This document shows, piece after piece, positions 18,718 through 26,814 of a stretch of 64,000 nt of DNA (its first letter is position 1; every line of letters begins with the position of its first letter). The translations under genes and the position numbers were made by a program. Under the pieces are notes generated by a model. The model did no database searches. It was given only the letters and a program-made list of their open reading frames with translations, and had not been told where the DNA came from. The DNA is taken from positions 96,003 through 160,002 of the forward strand of contig NZ_SCMU01000005.1 of NCBI RefSeq assembly GCF_005503695.1. Direction: 5' to 3'. Source of the DNA: Sphingopyxis sp. 2PD (GTDB taxonomy: Bacteria > Pseudomonadota > Alphaproteobacteria > Sphingomonadales > Sphingomonadaceae).

Positions 18718-19824
18718 ATGGTGGCCAAAGCGGATTTCGAACAGAGCGAGGGCGCGGACGGCGCCGACATCCGCTTCACCGGTCGGCTCACGCTGGCGCG
18801 GCTCGGCGATCTGCCGGCGCGACTCGATGCGCTGGGTCCGATCGCTTCGCTCGATTTGTCGGCGCTGGAACGGATCGACACCGTCGGCGCGTGGATTGTC
18901 ACCCGTACGGTCAAGGAACATGGCGCGAAAGTCACCGGTGCCAGCCCCGAAGCGCAGCGGCTGCTCGATGCGCTGGCGAGTGACAAAAGCGAATACCGCA
19001 TCCACCGCGACCGCCGCCCCCCGCTGATCCGCATGCTCGAACAGGTCGGCGTCGCCAGCCGGGCGGTGTGGCACGAACTGCTCGGCATCGTCGGATTCTT
19101 TGGCGCCATGATCATGGCGCTCGGCACCCAGCTGCGCGCGCGGCGGCGCCTGCGCTGGCACGCCATCGTCACCCGGTTCCAGACCGTCGGCGTCGATGCC
19201 CTGCCAATTATCGGCCTGATGACGTTCCTGATCGGGATCGTCGTCGCGCAGCAGGGCGCGGTGCAACTGCGCCAATTCGGGCTGGAGATATTCACCGTCA
19301 ACCTGGTCGGCCGCGCATCGATCCGCGAGCTCGGTCTGCTGATGACCGCGATCATGGTCGCGGGCCGGTCGGGATCGGCGTTCGCCGCGCAGATCGGCAC
19401 GATGAAGCTCACCGAGGAAATCGACGCGATGCGCACGATCGGCGTGTCACCGATGGAGGCGATCGTGCTGCCGCGCGTCGCCGCCGCGACGATCCTGATG
19501 CCGCTGCTGGGCTTTTACGCCAGCATTTGCGCGATCGTCGGCGGCGGCGTGTTCTGCTGGATCGGACTCGATATTCCGCCGCTCACCTATATCCAACTGC
19601 TGCGCGACATCATCCCGATGACCGATTTCTGGGCGATGCTGATCAAAGCACCGGTGTTTGGCATATTGATCGGGGTCACCGGCTGTTATGAGGGCATGCA
19701 GGTGCGCCAGAACGCCGAGGAAGTCGGACAGCGCACGACCTCCGCGGTCGTTGCCGCAATCTTCCTCGTCATCGTGCTCGACGCGATGTTCGCGGTCTTC
19801 TTTTCGTCGATCGGATGGAATTGA
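18718..19824 (+). CDS. mlaE: Mla-type ABC transporter permease with N-terminal STAS-like domain
   Basis: A 368-residue inner-membrane permease of the MlaE/YrbE family, part of the system that moves phospholipids between inner and outer membrane. Residues 1-85 look like a STAS (MlaB-like) domain (SLDLSALERIDTVGAWIV), so the regulatory subunit is fused to the permease. The MlaE core begins near residue 110 and contains FLIGIVVAQQGAVQLRQFG, the coupling region RELGLLMTAIMVAGRSGSAFAAQIGTM (here spanning about residues 203-229) and the EIDAMRTIGVSP segment. It heads a tightly packed operon; its stop shares one base with the mlaF start (TGATG). Confidence 0.9.
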   Translation: MVAKADFEQSEGADGADIRFTGRLTLARLGDLPARLDALGPIASLDLSALERIDTVGAWIVTRTVKEHGAKVTGASPEAQRLLDALASDKSEYRIHRDRRPPLIRMLEQVGVASRAVWHELLGIVGFFGAMIMALGTQLRARRRLRWHAIVTRFQTVGVDALPIIGLMTFLIGIVVAQQGAVQLRQFGLEIFTVNLVGRASIRELGLLMTAIMVAGRSGSAFAAQIGTMKLTEEIDAMRTIGVSPMEAIVLPRVAAATILMPLLGFYASICAIVGGGVFCWIGLDIPPLTYIQLLRDIIPMTDFWAMLIKAPVFGILIGVTGCYEGMQVRQNAEEVGQRTTSAVVAAIFLVIVLDAMFAVFFSSIGWN

Positions 19825-20690
19825 TGAGCAACGAGATCGACGAACAGGTTGCCGAAGAGCTCGCCGCCGCCGACGCGGTGCGCCCCGACGAGTTCGATTA
19901 TGCGATCCGTATCCGCGGCCTCGTCAACCAGTTTGGCGACGCGGTGATCCACGACGGGCTCGACCTCGACGTCCGTTCGGGCGAGATTTTGGGCGTCGTC
20001 GGTGGATCAGGCACCGGCAAATCGGTGCTGATGCGTTCGATCATCGGCTTGCAGACCCCTACGGCGGGCGAGATCGAGGTCTATGGCAAGACGCTCGACG
20101 CCATCGCCGACGAAGAGGAATCACGCGACCTGCGTCGCCGCTGGGGCGTTATGTTCCAGGGCGGGGCTTTGTTCTCGACGCTCAGCGTCGCCGAAAATAT
20201 CCAGGTGCCGTTGCGCGAATATTATCCGCGCACCGACCAGAAACTGCTCGACGAGATCGCGGCCTACAAGGTCGCCATGGTCGGCCTGCCCCCCGACGCC
20301 GGGCCAAAATATCCCGCCGAGCTGTCGGGCGGCATGGTGAAGCGTGCGGGCCTGGCGCGCAGCCTCGCGCTCGACCCCGCGCTCTTGTTCCTCGACGAAC
20401 CGACCGCCGGGCTCGACCCAATCGGCGCCGCCAAGTTCGACGAGTTGATCCGCGAGCTCGCCGACACGATGGGCCTCACCGTCTTCCTGATCACCCACGA
20501 TCTCGATTCGCTCTATGCAACGTGCGACCGGGTCGCGGTGCTCGCCGAAAAGAAGGTGATCGCGGTCGGCACTATCCCCGAACTGCTTGCCACCGAGCAT
20601 CCGTGGATACAGGATTATTTCAACGGCCCCCGCGGCCGCGCAGCCGCCGGCTGCAACATTGCCGCCGAACGGCACGATAGGAAAAGCTGA
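19824..20690 (+). CDS. mlaF: Mla-type ABC transporter ATP-binding protein
   Basis: A 288-residue cytosolic ATPase that powers the MlaE permease. Walker A is GGSGTGKS (about residues 54-61), the Q-loop lies in RRWGVMFQGGALF, the signature is LSGGMVKRAGLARSLALDP with Met in place of the usual Gln, as is common in MlaF, Walker B is LLFLDEPTAGLDP, and the H-loop is LITHDLD. ATG 19824 is chosen because it overlaps the mlaE stop by one base; an in-frame ATG three codons upstream is possible. The C terminus is extended by about 30 residues after the ATPase core. Its stop overlaps the mlaD start in the same way. Confidence 0.93.
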   Translation: MSNEIDEQVAEELAAADAVRPDEFDYAIRIRGLVNQFGDAVIHDGLDLDVRSGEILGVVGGSGTGKSVLMRSIIGLQTPTAGEIEVYGKTLDAIADEEESRDLRRRWGVMFQGGALFSTLSVAENIQVPLREYYPRTDQKLLDEIAAYKVAMVGLPPDAGPKYPAELSGGMVKRAGLARSLALDPALLFLDEPTAGLDPIGAAKFDELIRELADTMGLTVFLITHDLDSLYATCDRVAVLAEKKVIAVGTIPELLATEHPWIQDYFNGPRGRAAAGCNIAAERHDRKS

Positions 20691-21631
20691 TGGAAACTCG
20701 CTCGAACAACGTACTGGTCGGCGCCTTTGTCCTGTTCTTTACCGCGGCCCTCGCCTTTTTCGTCGTTTGGCTGGCCAACGACACCGGCGGCGAGAAGCGC
20801 GAATATGACATATTTTTCAAACAGTCGGTCGACGGGCTGAACAAGGGAGCCGCGGTGCAATTTTCGGGCGTGCCATCGGGGCAGGTCCGCGAAATCGCCC
20901 TGTGGCCCGAGGATCCGCAATTCGTCCGCGTGCGGATCGAGGTCGATGAGGGCGTCCCCGTTCTGCAAGGCACGACCGCCGCGATCGAGGGGGTCGGTTT
21001 CACCGGCGTCTCGCAAATCTCGCTCGACGGCGCGGTCAAGGGCGCGCCCGCGATCACCGACAAGGGTCCGGCGGGCAAGCCCGTCATCCCGACCCGCGTC
21101 GGCGGCCTCGGCGAATTGCTCAACACCGCGCCGCAATTGCTCCAGCGCCTGTCGACGCTGACCGAGCGGCTGGCCGAACTGGCCGACGACGAAAACCAGG
21201 CGAGCATGCGCGGCATCCTGAACAATGTCGAAGCCTCGACCGCGATTCTGGCGCGCAATGGTCCCGCGATCGAACGCGCGCTGGCCGACACGCGCATCGC
21301 GATCCAGCAGACCGGGGTCGCCGCCGAACAGATCGGCAATCTGGCCGCGGCAACACAAGGCACGATCGACCGCAACGTCGACCCGGCGATGCGGAACCTG
21401 CGCGATACGCTGGCGTCGGCAAATGAATCGATGAAGACGCTGGAGGGCGCGATCGCCGACGCGCGGCCCGGCCTGCAAACCTTCAGCCAGACGACGATCC
21501 CCGAAGCCAATGCGCTGATCCGCGACCTGCGCCGCACTTCCGCCTCGCTGTCCAGCCTGACGGACAAGCTCGACCAGCAAGGCGCCGGCGCCGTGCTGGG
21601 CGGCAGCAAGCTGCCCGATTACAAGAAATGA
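20690..21631 (+). CDS. mlaD: MCE-domain lipid-binding protein (MlaD-like)
   Basis: A 313-residue periplasmic protein anchored by one N-terminal helix (about residues 8-28, VLVGAFVLFFTAALAFFVVW). The MCE domain spans about residues 38-120 (FFKQSVDGLNKGAAVQFSGV, then AIEGVGFTGVSQISL). The C-terminal 180 residues are largely helical and Ala-rich, longer than in E. coli MlaD and similar to proteins whose helices form a tunnel. It should form a hexamer on the MlaE-MlaF complex and bind lipid. The start shares a base with the mlaF stop. Confidence 0.9.
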   Translation: METRSNNVLVGAFVLFFTAALAFFVVWLANDTGGEKREYDIFFKQSVDGLNKGAAVQFSGVPSGQVREIALWPEDPQFVRVRIEVDEGVPVLQGTTAAIEGVGFTGVSQISLDGAVKGAPAITDKGPAGKPVIPTRVGGLGELLNTAPQLLQRLSTLTERLAELADDENQASMRGILNNVEASTAILARNGPAIERALADTRIAIQQTGVAAEQIGNLAAATQGTIDRNVDPAMRNLRDTLASANESMKTLEGAIADARPGLQTFSQTTIPEANALIRDLRRTSASLSSLTDKLDQQGAGAVLGGSKLPDYKK

Positions 21632-21639
21632 GGACGATC

Positions 21640-22239
21640 ATGATCCGCCACCTCCGCACCCCGCTGCTCGCCGCCACGCTCGCCGTATCGCTGTCGGCGT
21701 GCATCGGCCTCGGCGGCAAGACGCCGCCCTTTCTGTTGACACTCGATGCCGCAGCGGCGCCCGCAGCAGGCGCGGCGCGCACCGCCGCCGACGCATCGAC
21801 GCTGACCATCCTGATCCCGACCGCGCCGCAGAAACTGCGCACGACGCGCATTCCGGTGCAGCAGGACAACAGCAGCGTGACGTACGTCAAGGACGCGCAA
21901 TGGGTCGAAGCGCCGCAGCGGCTGTTCCAGCGGCTGGTGTCCGAAACCGTCGCCGCGGGTACGGCGCGCGTCGTACTCGACGAAGGGCAATATCTGACCG
22001 CACCGGGCGAGCAGCTCGCCGGGCAGCTTATGGAATTTGGCGTCGACGCGCGAACGGGCGAAGCGGTCGTCGTCTATCAGGCTATGCTGGTGTCGGCGGG
22101 CGGCAAGACGGTCAGCCAGCGTCGCTTCGAAGCGCGCGAGGCGATCGGCGGCGAGATCGAGGCGAAGCCGGTCGGCGAAGCGCTGGCGCGGGCGGCGAAC
22201 AAGGTGGCGGGTGAGGTGACAGGGTGGTTGGGCGGCTGA
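21640..22239 (+). CDS. ABC-type transport auxiliary lipoprotein (PqiC/YmbA-like)
   Basis: A 199-residue lipoprotein with a type II signal peptide ending in the lipobox LSAC, so it should be acylated and probably reach the outer membrane. The remainder fits the ABC-transport auxiliary component family found with Mce and Pqi systems: a short N-terminal strand region, RIPVQQDNSSVTYVKDAQWVEAPQRLFQRL in the centre (read as overlapping segments near residues 70-100), and a Gly-rich end. ATG 21640 is preferred because GAGGA lies seven bases upstream; an ATG at 21628 overlaps the mlaD stop. It is the last gene of the Mla operon and probably links the MCE assembly to the outer membrane. Confidence 0.82.
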   Translation: MIRHLRTPLLAATLAVSLSACIGLGGKTPPFLLTLDAAAAPAAGAARTAADASTLTILIPTAPQKLRTTRIPVQQDNSSVTYVKDAQWVEAPQRLFQRLVSETVAAGTARVVLDEGQYLTAPGEQLAGQLMEFGVDARTGEAVVVYQAMLVSAGGKTVSQRRFEAREAIGGEIEAKPVGEALARAANKVAGEVTGWLGG

Positions 22240-22288
22240 GCACCACGCTTTGAATGGCAGGAAACGGCCGATTGCGGACATAGCCGAT

Positions 22289-22474
22289 CCTCCCCCAACG
22301 GGGGAGGGGGACCACCCGAAGGGTGGTGGAGGGGCACAGGAGGTTTACGCAGCGCTGGGCTGGAAGAACCAAGCTTCCCGGGACCCTAGCAGTGGAGCAC
22401 GACTTCGGCGGCAAGGCAAACCGATGGTGCCCCTCCACCAGCTTCGCTGGTCCCCCTCCCCGTTCCGGGGAGGA
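22289..22474. repeat. dispersed inverted repeat, family A copy 4
   Basis: The outer hairpins are CCTCCCCCAACGGGGGAGG and CCCTCCCCGTTCCGGGGAGGA. Inside them GGACCACCCGAAGGGTGGTGG and CCACCAGCTTCGCTGG are further hairpins, and the GGGGCAC and GTGCCCC flanks pair across the spacer. The spacer is about 85 bases, longer than in other copies. Confidence 0.8.
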
Positions 22475-22511
22475 GCGGCTCCGTCTGCTCACCACCCCAA
22501 AGCAGGCAAAC

Positions 22512-22547
22512 AAAAGCCCGCCCGAACGCACGCTCCGGCGGGCTTTT
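22512..22547. terminator. bidirectional rho-independent terminator
   Basis: AAAAGCCCGCC (22512-22522) and GGCGGGCTTTT (22537-22547) form a perfect 11-bp stem with a 14-base loop and T-runs on both strands. It lies between the Mla operon and grxD, which converge, and should stop both transcripts. Confidence 0.85.
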
Positions 22548-22563
22548 GTTTCTTCGAAGCGCT

Positions 22564-22893
22564 TTATTCCGCCCGCGCCGGAATCCCCGCCATAAGTGTG
22601 TGAAGCTCGCCCGCTTCCCACATTTCCATCATGATGTCGCTGCCGCCGACAAATTCGCCCTTCACATAGAGCTGGGGGATCGTCGGCCAGTCCGAAAATT
22701 CCTTGATGCCTTGACGGATTTCCATGTCCTGCAGCACATCGACGGTTTCATATTCGATCCCCAGCCGATCGAGCATCGCGATCGCGCGCGACGAAAAGCC
22801 GCATTGCGGGAACAGCGGCGTGCCCTTCATGAACAACAGCACGGGATTGTCGGCGACCAGCTTGGCGATGCGGTAATGCGTGGGTTCGGTCAT
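22564..22893 (-). CDS. grxD: monothiol glutaredoxin, CGFS type
   Basis: A 109-residue cytosolic glutaredoxin with the CGFS active site at residues 31-34 (PQCGFSS). Such proteins bind a [2Fe-2S] cluster with glutathione, often together with BolA, and deliver or sense iron-sulfur clusters. [23 protein letters not shown] contains the cis-Pro and the glutathione-binding GG..D motif near residues 70-92. The length is typical. It follows a bolA gene by 44 bases on the same strand, matching the known physical partnership of the two proteins. Confidence 0.95.
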   Translation of the reverse strand: MTEPTHYRIAKLVADNPVLLFMKGTPLFPQCGFSSRAIAMLDRLGIEYETVDVLQDMEIRQGIKEFSDWPTIPQLYVKGEFVGGSDIMMEMWEAGELHTLMAGIPARAE

Positions 22894-22937
22894 AATCGTC
22901 TCCGGCGGCGCAGCGCGCCAAATTTTTGAGCTATCCC

Positions 22938-23171
22938 TTATGAAGGGACGGCGGTCGTCAATTGCAAGGCATGAAGTTCGCCGCCCATGCGTCCGCCGAG
23001 CGCGGCATAGACCGCCTTGTGCTGCGCAACGCGGGTCATGCCGCGGAAGGATTCGCTGACGACATGCGCGGCATAATGATCGTTATCGCCCGCGAGGTCG
23101 GTGATTTGCACCACCGCTTCGGGAAAGGCGGCGACGATCATCGCCCGCAAATCGTCGGCGCGCATACCCAT
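22938..23171 (-). CDS. bolA: BolA family protein
   Basis: A 77-residue BolA/IbaG-type protein. The conserved C-terminal half, with [17 protein letters not shown], includes the invariant His that completes the [2Fe-2S] cluster shared with a CGFS glutaredoxin. [14 protein letters not shown] precedes it. The start may be 23171 or two codons later at 23165. It lies four bases after the DUF1476 gene and 44 before grxD, so the three are likely cotranscribed. The short form is closer to the class that works with Grx4-like proteins in cluster delivery. Confidence 0.92.
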   Translation of the reverse strand: MGMRADDLRAMIVAAFPEAVVQITDLAGDNDHYAAHVVSESFRGMTRVAQHKAVYAALGGRMGGELHALQLTTAVPS

Positions 23172-23175
23172 CGGG

Positions 23176-23502
23176 TCAGCCCTGCGCGTCGATGAACTGG
23201 CGCCGTGCCTCGACGGTCTTTTCGTTCAGCACCGCGCGGATTTCGGCGTCGCTGATCTCCACCTTGGCGGCGGTCAGGTCGCCCGCCAGCTTGCGGATCA
23301 CATCCTCGTCGCCCGCTTCCTCGAAATCGGCCTGCACGACCGCCTTGGCGTAGGCGTCGGTTTCCTCGGGAGTCAGCCCCATGCGTTCTGCGGCCCATTC
23401 ACCAAGCAGCCGGTTGCGCCGCGCCGTGATGCGGAACTGCAGCTCCTGATCGCGGGCAAATTGGGCCTCAAAGGCGCGTTCACGATCGTCGAATCCGCTC
23501 AT
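23176..23502 (-). CDS. DUF1476 protein, zeta-type F1Fo-ATPase inhibitor
   Basis: A 108-residue protein of the DUF1476 family. In Paracoccus denitrificans and other alphaproteobacteria this family is the zeta subunit, which inhibits ATP hydrolysis by F1 through its N-terminal segment. FDDRERAFEAQFARDQELQFRI at the N terminus (about residues 4-25, given here in part) is the inhibitory-type helix, and the rest is a four-helix bundle (ADFEEAGDEDVIRKL and VLNEKTVEARRQFI). It heads the group with bolA and grxD, a common arrangement in this class. No ATP synthase genes are in the window. Confidence 0.87.
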   Translation of the reverse strand: MSGFDDRERAFEAQFARDQELQFRITARRNRLLGEWAAERMGLTPEETDAYAKAVVQADFEEAGDEDVIRKLAGDLTAAKVEISDAEIRAVLNEKTVEARRQFIDAQG

Positions 23503-23711
23503 AATGTCCTCATGGGTTTGAAACAGTCGCTCTGCAGATAGGTTGCGTGTCCCATGGGCGCAAGCGGCCTGTGCCGCTGATCACTTCCCTTTTTCAGGCG
23601 AAGGGTTTAGGGTCCGCCGCGGGGAATGGGTCGCACCGCAGCCATGAAGACTGCGCCTAGCCACGATCGCGTCGGCATGGCGCCTCTGACCTTAGGTTTG
23701 GGGAATTGGTG

Positions 23712-26700
23712 ATGACCGTGCGACGTCTATTTTGCTTGCCGATTCTGACCGCGCTCTGTGTCGCGTCGTCCGGAACCGCTCAGGCGCAGGTCACCGACCC
23801 CACTTTGCGCGACAGTTTTTCTATCGGCGACCAAGGCGGCTCGCTGTGCGCCGTCCAAGCGACGGTGCGCGACAATGTCATCGTCGGCATGTTCGATCGT
23901 GCCTGGGTGATCCTGTGCCGCGATGCCAGCCAGCCGGTGGGATATGTCCGCATGCTGCGCGCCAGCCCCGACCAGGCGCTCGCCCGGATCGAACGCGGCC
24001 GCGCCGACAGCATCACCTGCGCCGCCGACGGAACCTGCATGGTCAAGAACAGCAGCGTTGCGTGGCAAACGCGGGTCGAAGCGGACGGAAACACCGCGTA
24101 CACGGTCGAAGGCTTTGCCGCCTATGGCGACGCGCTCAACCTCGCGCTCGAATCGGTCCGTCAGCGCAGGGTCGTCCCTGGCGTGATCAAGGTTGCGACG
24201 ACATCGGTCGGCGCCAACGACGGTTTCGCGCGCACGCTGGCCGGCGCCATCGACGTCGACAAGGCCTTGGCCGAGGGATATCGGCGCAACCACAGCGGCG
24301 ATTATGCCGAAGCCGCCGAATTTTTCGAAACCCTGTCGCGCCGCGCACAGGGGGACGAGGCCGCCGCCGACATCGACCCGACCGAATTCACCCTGAACCG
24401 CGCGCTGCAACGATCGAACCTCGGCGAATTTGGCGAGGCGGAGCGGCTGTTTGCCGAAGCCGAGGCGGTGCCGACCAGCGATCCCGTCCAGCTCCGCCTG
24501 CGCCGCAATTTCCGCGCCATTCATGCGCTGAACCAGCGCGATTACGACGGCGCGGCCGAACTGTTGCAGCAACCGATCGCGCCGCTGACCAGCGCCGTCA
24601 CGGTCGATGGCGCCAGCGTCACGCTGACCCCGGCGATCGTCGCCGGGGTGAACAGCGGCAGCAACGCCCGCGCCGTCCAGCAGGCATCGGACCGCGAACG
24701 GCTGACTCCGATCGAACGCGCCCAGATCATCGACGCGCAGGCGGTGCACCTGCTCGGCACCGTCGAGCGGCTGCGCGGCAATGGCGCCGCGGCCAAGATG
24801 GCGCAGCTCAAGGGGCTGACCGACGCGCTCGCGGTGCGCGAAGGCCGAGTCACCTCGATCGTCCGGCTGCGCTCGCAAATGCTCGGCGAGCTCGCGCTGG
24901 CCGAAGAGGCGCTCGGCGACATTGCCGCCGCCGATGCGCGTTTTCTGGAATCGGTGAACGCGCTGGCGGTCGAATATCCCGAAACCAACGCGCTTGCCTC
25001 TGCCCGCGCGCGCTACGCCGCCTTTCTGACCCGCCACGGGCAGGACGACAAGGCGCTGGCTATCTATCGCGACGTTGTTGCCGCGCTTGCCGGATCGCAG
25101 CGCTCGACCACCGGCATGGCCAATATGATGGCACCCTATTACCGGTTGCTCTCCAGCCGCGCCGCCACCGATGCCACCGCGGTCAGCGACTTTTTCGTTG
25201 CCAGCCAGTTGCAGGTCCGTCCCGGCGTCGCCGATACCCAGGCGGTGCTGGCGCGCGAACTGTCGAGCGGCAGCGACGATGGCGCGCGGCTGTTCCGCCA
25301 GGCAACGACGCTGAACCGCGACATCGAGCGCGCCCGGATCGAGGATGCCCGGCTCGGCCAATTGCCGGTTTCGCCCGAAATCAATGCGCTGCGCGCCGAC
25401 CTCAAGACCCAGATCGACAATCTGTCGTTCCAGCAGGCCGAAACGATCGTCGCGCTGAGCGCCTTCCCGCAATATCGCGTCGTCGCGCCGGGCAAGCTCG
25501 ACCTTGTCGAACTGCAACAGGTGCTGCGCGCCGACGAAGCCTATCTCAAAATGCTGGTGGTCGGCGATTCCGTCTATGCGATGCTGATCGAACCGGGCAG
25601 CGCCCAGCTCTGGAAATCCGACATCAGCGCGGCAGGGCTCGACACCGCGGTCGACGCGATCCGCTCGACGATCTCGATCGTCGAAAATGGCCGCCGCGTG
25701 ACCTATCCGTTCGATGCGGCAACCGCGTACAAGCTCTATGGCCAGCTGTTCGGCCCGGTCGCCGCCAAGCTGCCCGGCGTTGCCCATCTGATCTTTGAAC
25801 CCGATGGCGCGATGCTGCGACTGCCGATCAATCTGCTGATCACCGCCGATACGGGGCTGGCCGCTTATGAACAGCGACTGCTCGATCCCGATGCCGATCC
25901 GTTCGACATGCGCCAGGTCGCGTGGCTTGGGCGCACCTCGCGGCCTAGCACCGCGGTATCGACCTTGGCTTTCCGCAACGCACGGCAGGCGGCGCCGTCG
26001 AAGGCCGCCAACCAATATTTCGGGCTGGGCCAAAATTTGCCGGTCGACGGCACCACCCTGCCGTCGCTTGGTACCCGCGGCGCGGCGGGCAGCGCCATCG
26101 ACAGCGACTGCCAGTGGGACATCGCGCAATGGGCGCGGCCGATTTCCGCCGACGAGCTCGTCACTGCGCGCAACGCCATGGGCGGCAACGTGGGGACGCT
26201 GCTGACCGGCGGCGCCTTCACCGACAGCGCGGTCAAGACGCGCACCGACCTCGATGACTATCGCATCATCCATTTCGCGACCCACGGCCTCGTCACCGCG
26301 CCGCGCCCCGCCTGCCCTGCGCGCCCCGCACTTGTCACCTCGTTCGGCGACGGTGATTCGGACGGGCTGTTGACCTTTCAGGAAATTTTCGACCTCAAGA
26401 TCAACGCCGACCTGGTCATCCTGTCGGCGTGCGACACCGCGGGCGCCGCATCGGTCGCGGCCACCCGCGAAGCGGGGCTGTCAGGCGGCGGCAACGCGCT
26501 CGACGGGTTGGTGCGCAGCTTCATCGGCGCCGGGGGCCGCTCGGTGATCGCCAGCCATTGGCCGGCCCCCGACGATTTCGACGCGACGAAGCGCCTGATC
26601 GGCGGCCTGTTCGGATCGGGTCAGGGTACCAGCGTCGCTGACGCCATGTGGGGAACGCAGCTGCGGCTGATGGACGATCAGCAGACGTCGCATCCTTATT

Positions 26701-26810
26701 ATTGGGCGGGCTTTGCGATCATCGGTGACGGCGGCCAGCCGTTGCTGCACGGGACCACGGCCACTGCCGCCGCGCCCGCGCAGGAAGGTATCGGCCGCGC
26801 TGCCCGCTGA
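23712..26810 (+). CDS. exported TPR-CHAT protein (caspase/separase-like protease candidate)
   Basis: A 1032-residue protein with a signal peptide (residues 1-26, ending AQAQ), so it acts beyond the inner membrane. Residues about 180-480 are Ala-rich helical repeats of tetratricopeptide type (YRRNHSGDYAEAAEFFETL, LGEFGEAERLFAEA, QDDKALAIYRDVVAAL). The C-terminal CHAT domain (about 740-1010) has the clan CD dyad: HFATHG with His858 and LSACDTAG with Cys907, followed by GAGGRSVIASHWPAPD. It should be a cysteine protease or a related scaffold. ATG 23712 is chosen over GTG 23709. It is the first of five same-strand genes ending in a two-partner secretion pair, four bases before the cyclase gene. 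Confidence 0.85.
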   Translation: MTVRRLFCLPILTALCVASSGTAQAQVTDPTLRDSFSIGDQGGSLCAVQATVRDNVIVGMFDRAWVILCRDASQPVGYVRMLRASPDQALARIERGRADSITCAADGTCMVKNSSVAWQTRVEADGNTAYTVEGFAAYGDALNLALESVRQRRVVPGVIKVATTSVGANDGFARTLAGAIDVDKALAEGYRRNHSGDYAEAAEFFETLSRRAQGDEAAADIDPTEFTLNRALQRSNLGEFGEAERLFAEAEAVPTSDPVQLRLRRNFRAIHALNQRDYDGAAELLQQPIAPLTSAVTVDGASVTLTPAIVAGVNSGSNARAVQQASDRERLTPIERAQIIDAQAVHLLGTVERLRGNGAAAKMAQLKGLTDALAVREGRVTSIVRLRSQMLGELALAEEALGDIAAADARFLESVNALAVEYPETNALASARARYAAFLTRHGQDDKALAIYRDVVAALAGSQRSTTGMANMMAPYYRLLSSRAATDATAVSDFFVASQLQVRPGVADTQAVLARELSSGSDDGARLFRQATTLNRDIERARIEDARLGQLPVSPEINALRADLKTQIDNLSFQQAETIVALSAFPQYRVVAPGKLDLVELQQVLRADEAYLKMLVVGDSVYAMLIEPGSAQLWKSDISAAGLDTAVDAIRSTISIVENGRRVTYPFDAATAYKLYGQLFGPVAAKLPGVAHLIFEPDGAMLRLPINLLITADTGLAAYEQRLLDPDADPFDMRQVAWLGRTSRPSTAVSTLAFRNARQAAPSKAANQYFGLGQNLPVDGTTLPSLGTRGAAGSAIDSDCQWDIAQWARPISADELVTARNAMGGNVGTLLTGGAFTDSAVKTRTDLDDYRIIHFATHGLVTAPRPACPARPALVTSFGDGDSDGLLTFQEIFDLKINADLVILSACDTAGAASVAATREAGLSGGGNALDGLVRSFIGAGGRSVIASHWPAPDDFDATKRLIGGLFGSGQGTSVADAMWGTQLRLMDDQQTSHPYYWAGFAIIGDGGQPLLHGTTATAAAPAQEGIGRAAR

Positions 26811-26814
26811 ATCC

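Larger units (their letters stand above)
22240..22563. other. intergenic region between the Mla operon and grxD
   Basis: This 324-base gap between convergent genes holds a family A inverted repeat (22289-22474) and a strong bidirectional terminator (22512-22547). No coding frame in it looks real. Confidence 0.8.

Noticed and set aside
22289..22474. Inverted repeat considered as an insertion sequence or MITE with target duplication
   Set aside because: There is no transposase and no flanking duplication, and related copies share layout rather than exact ends.
23727..26285. 852-codon open frame antisense to the CHAT gene
   Set aside because: It mirrors the GC3-rich codons of the CHAT gene, has no signal, motif or ribosome site, and the sense gene has clear domains.
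23712..26810. TPR-CHAT protein as part of a type III-E CRISPR or gasdermin defence system
   Set aside because: It has a signal peptide and neither Cas7-11-like nor gasdermin genes are nearby; the partners are secretion genes.
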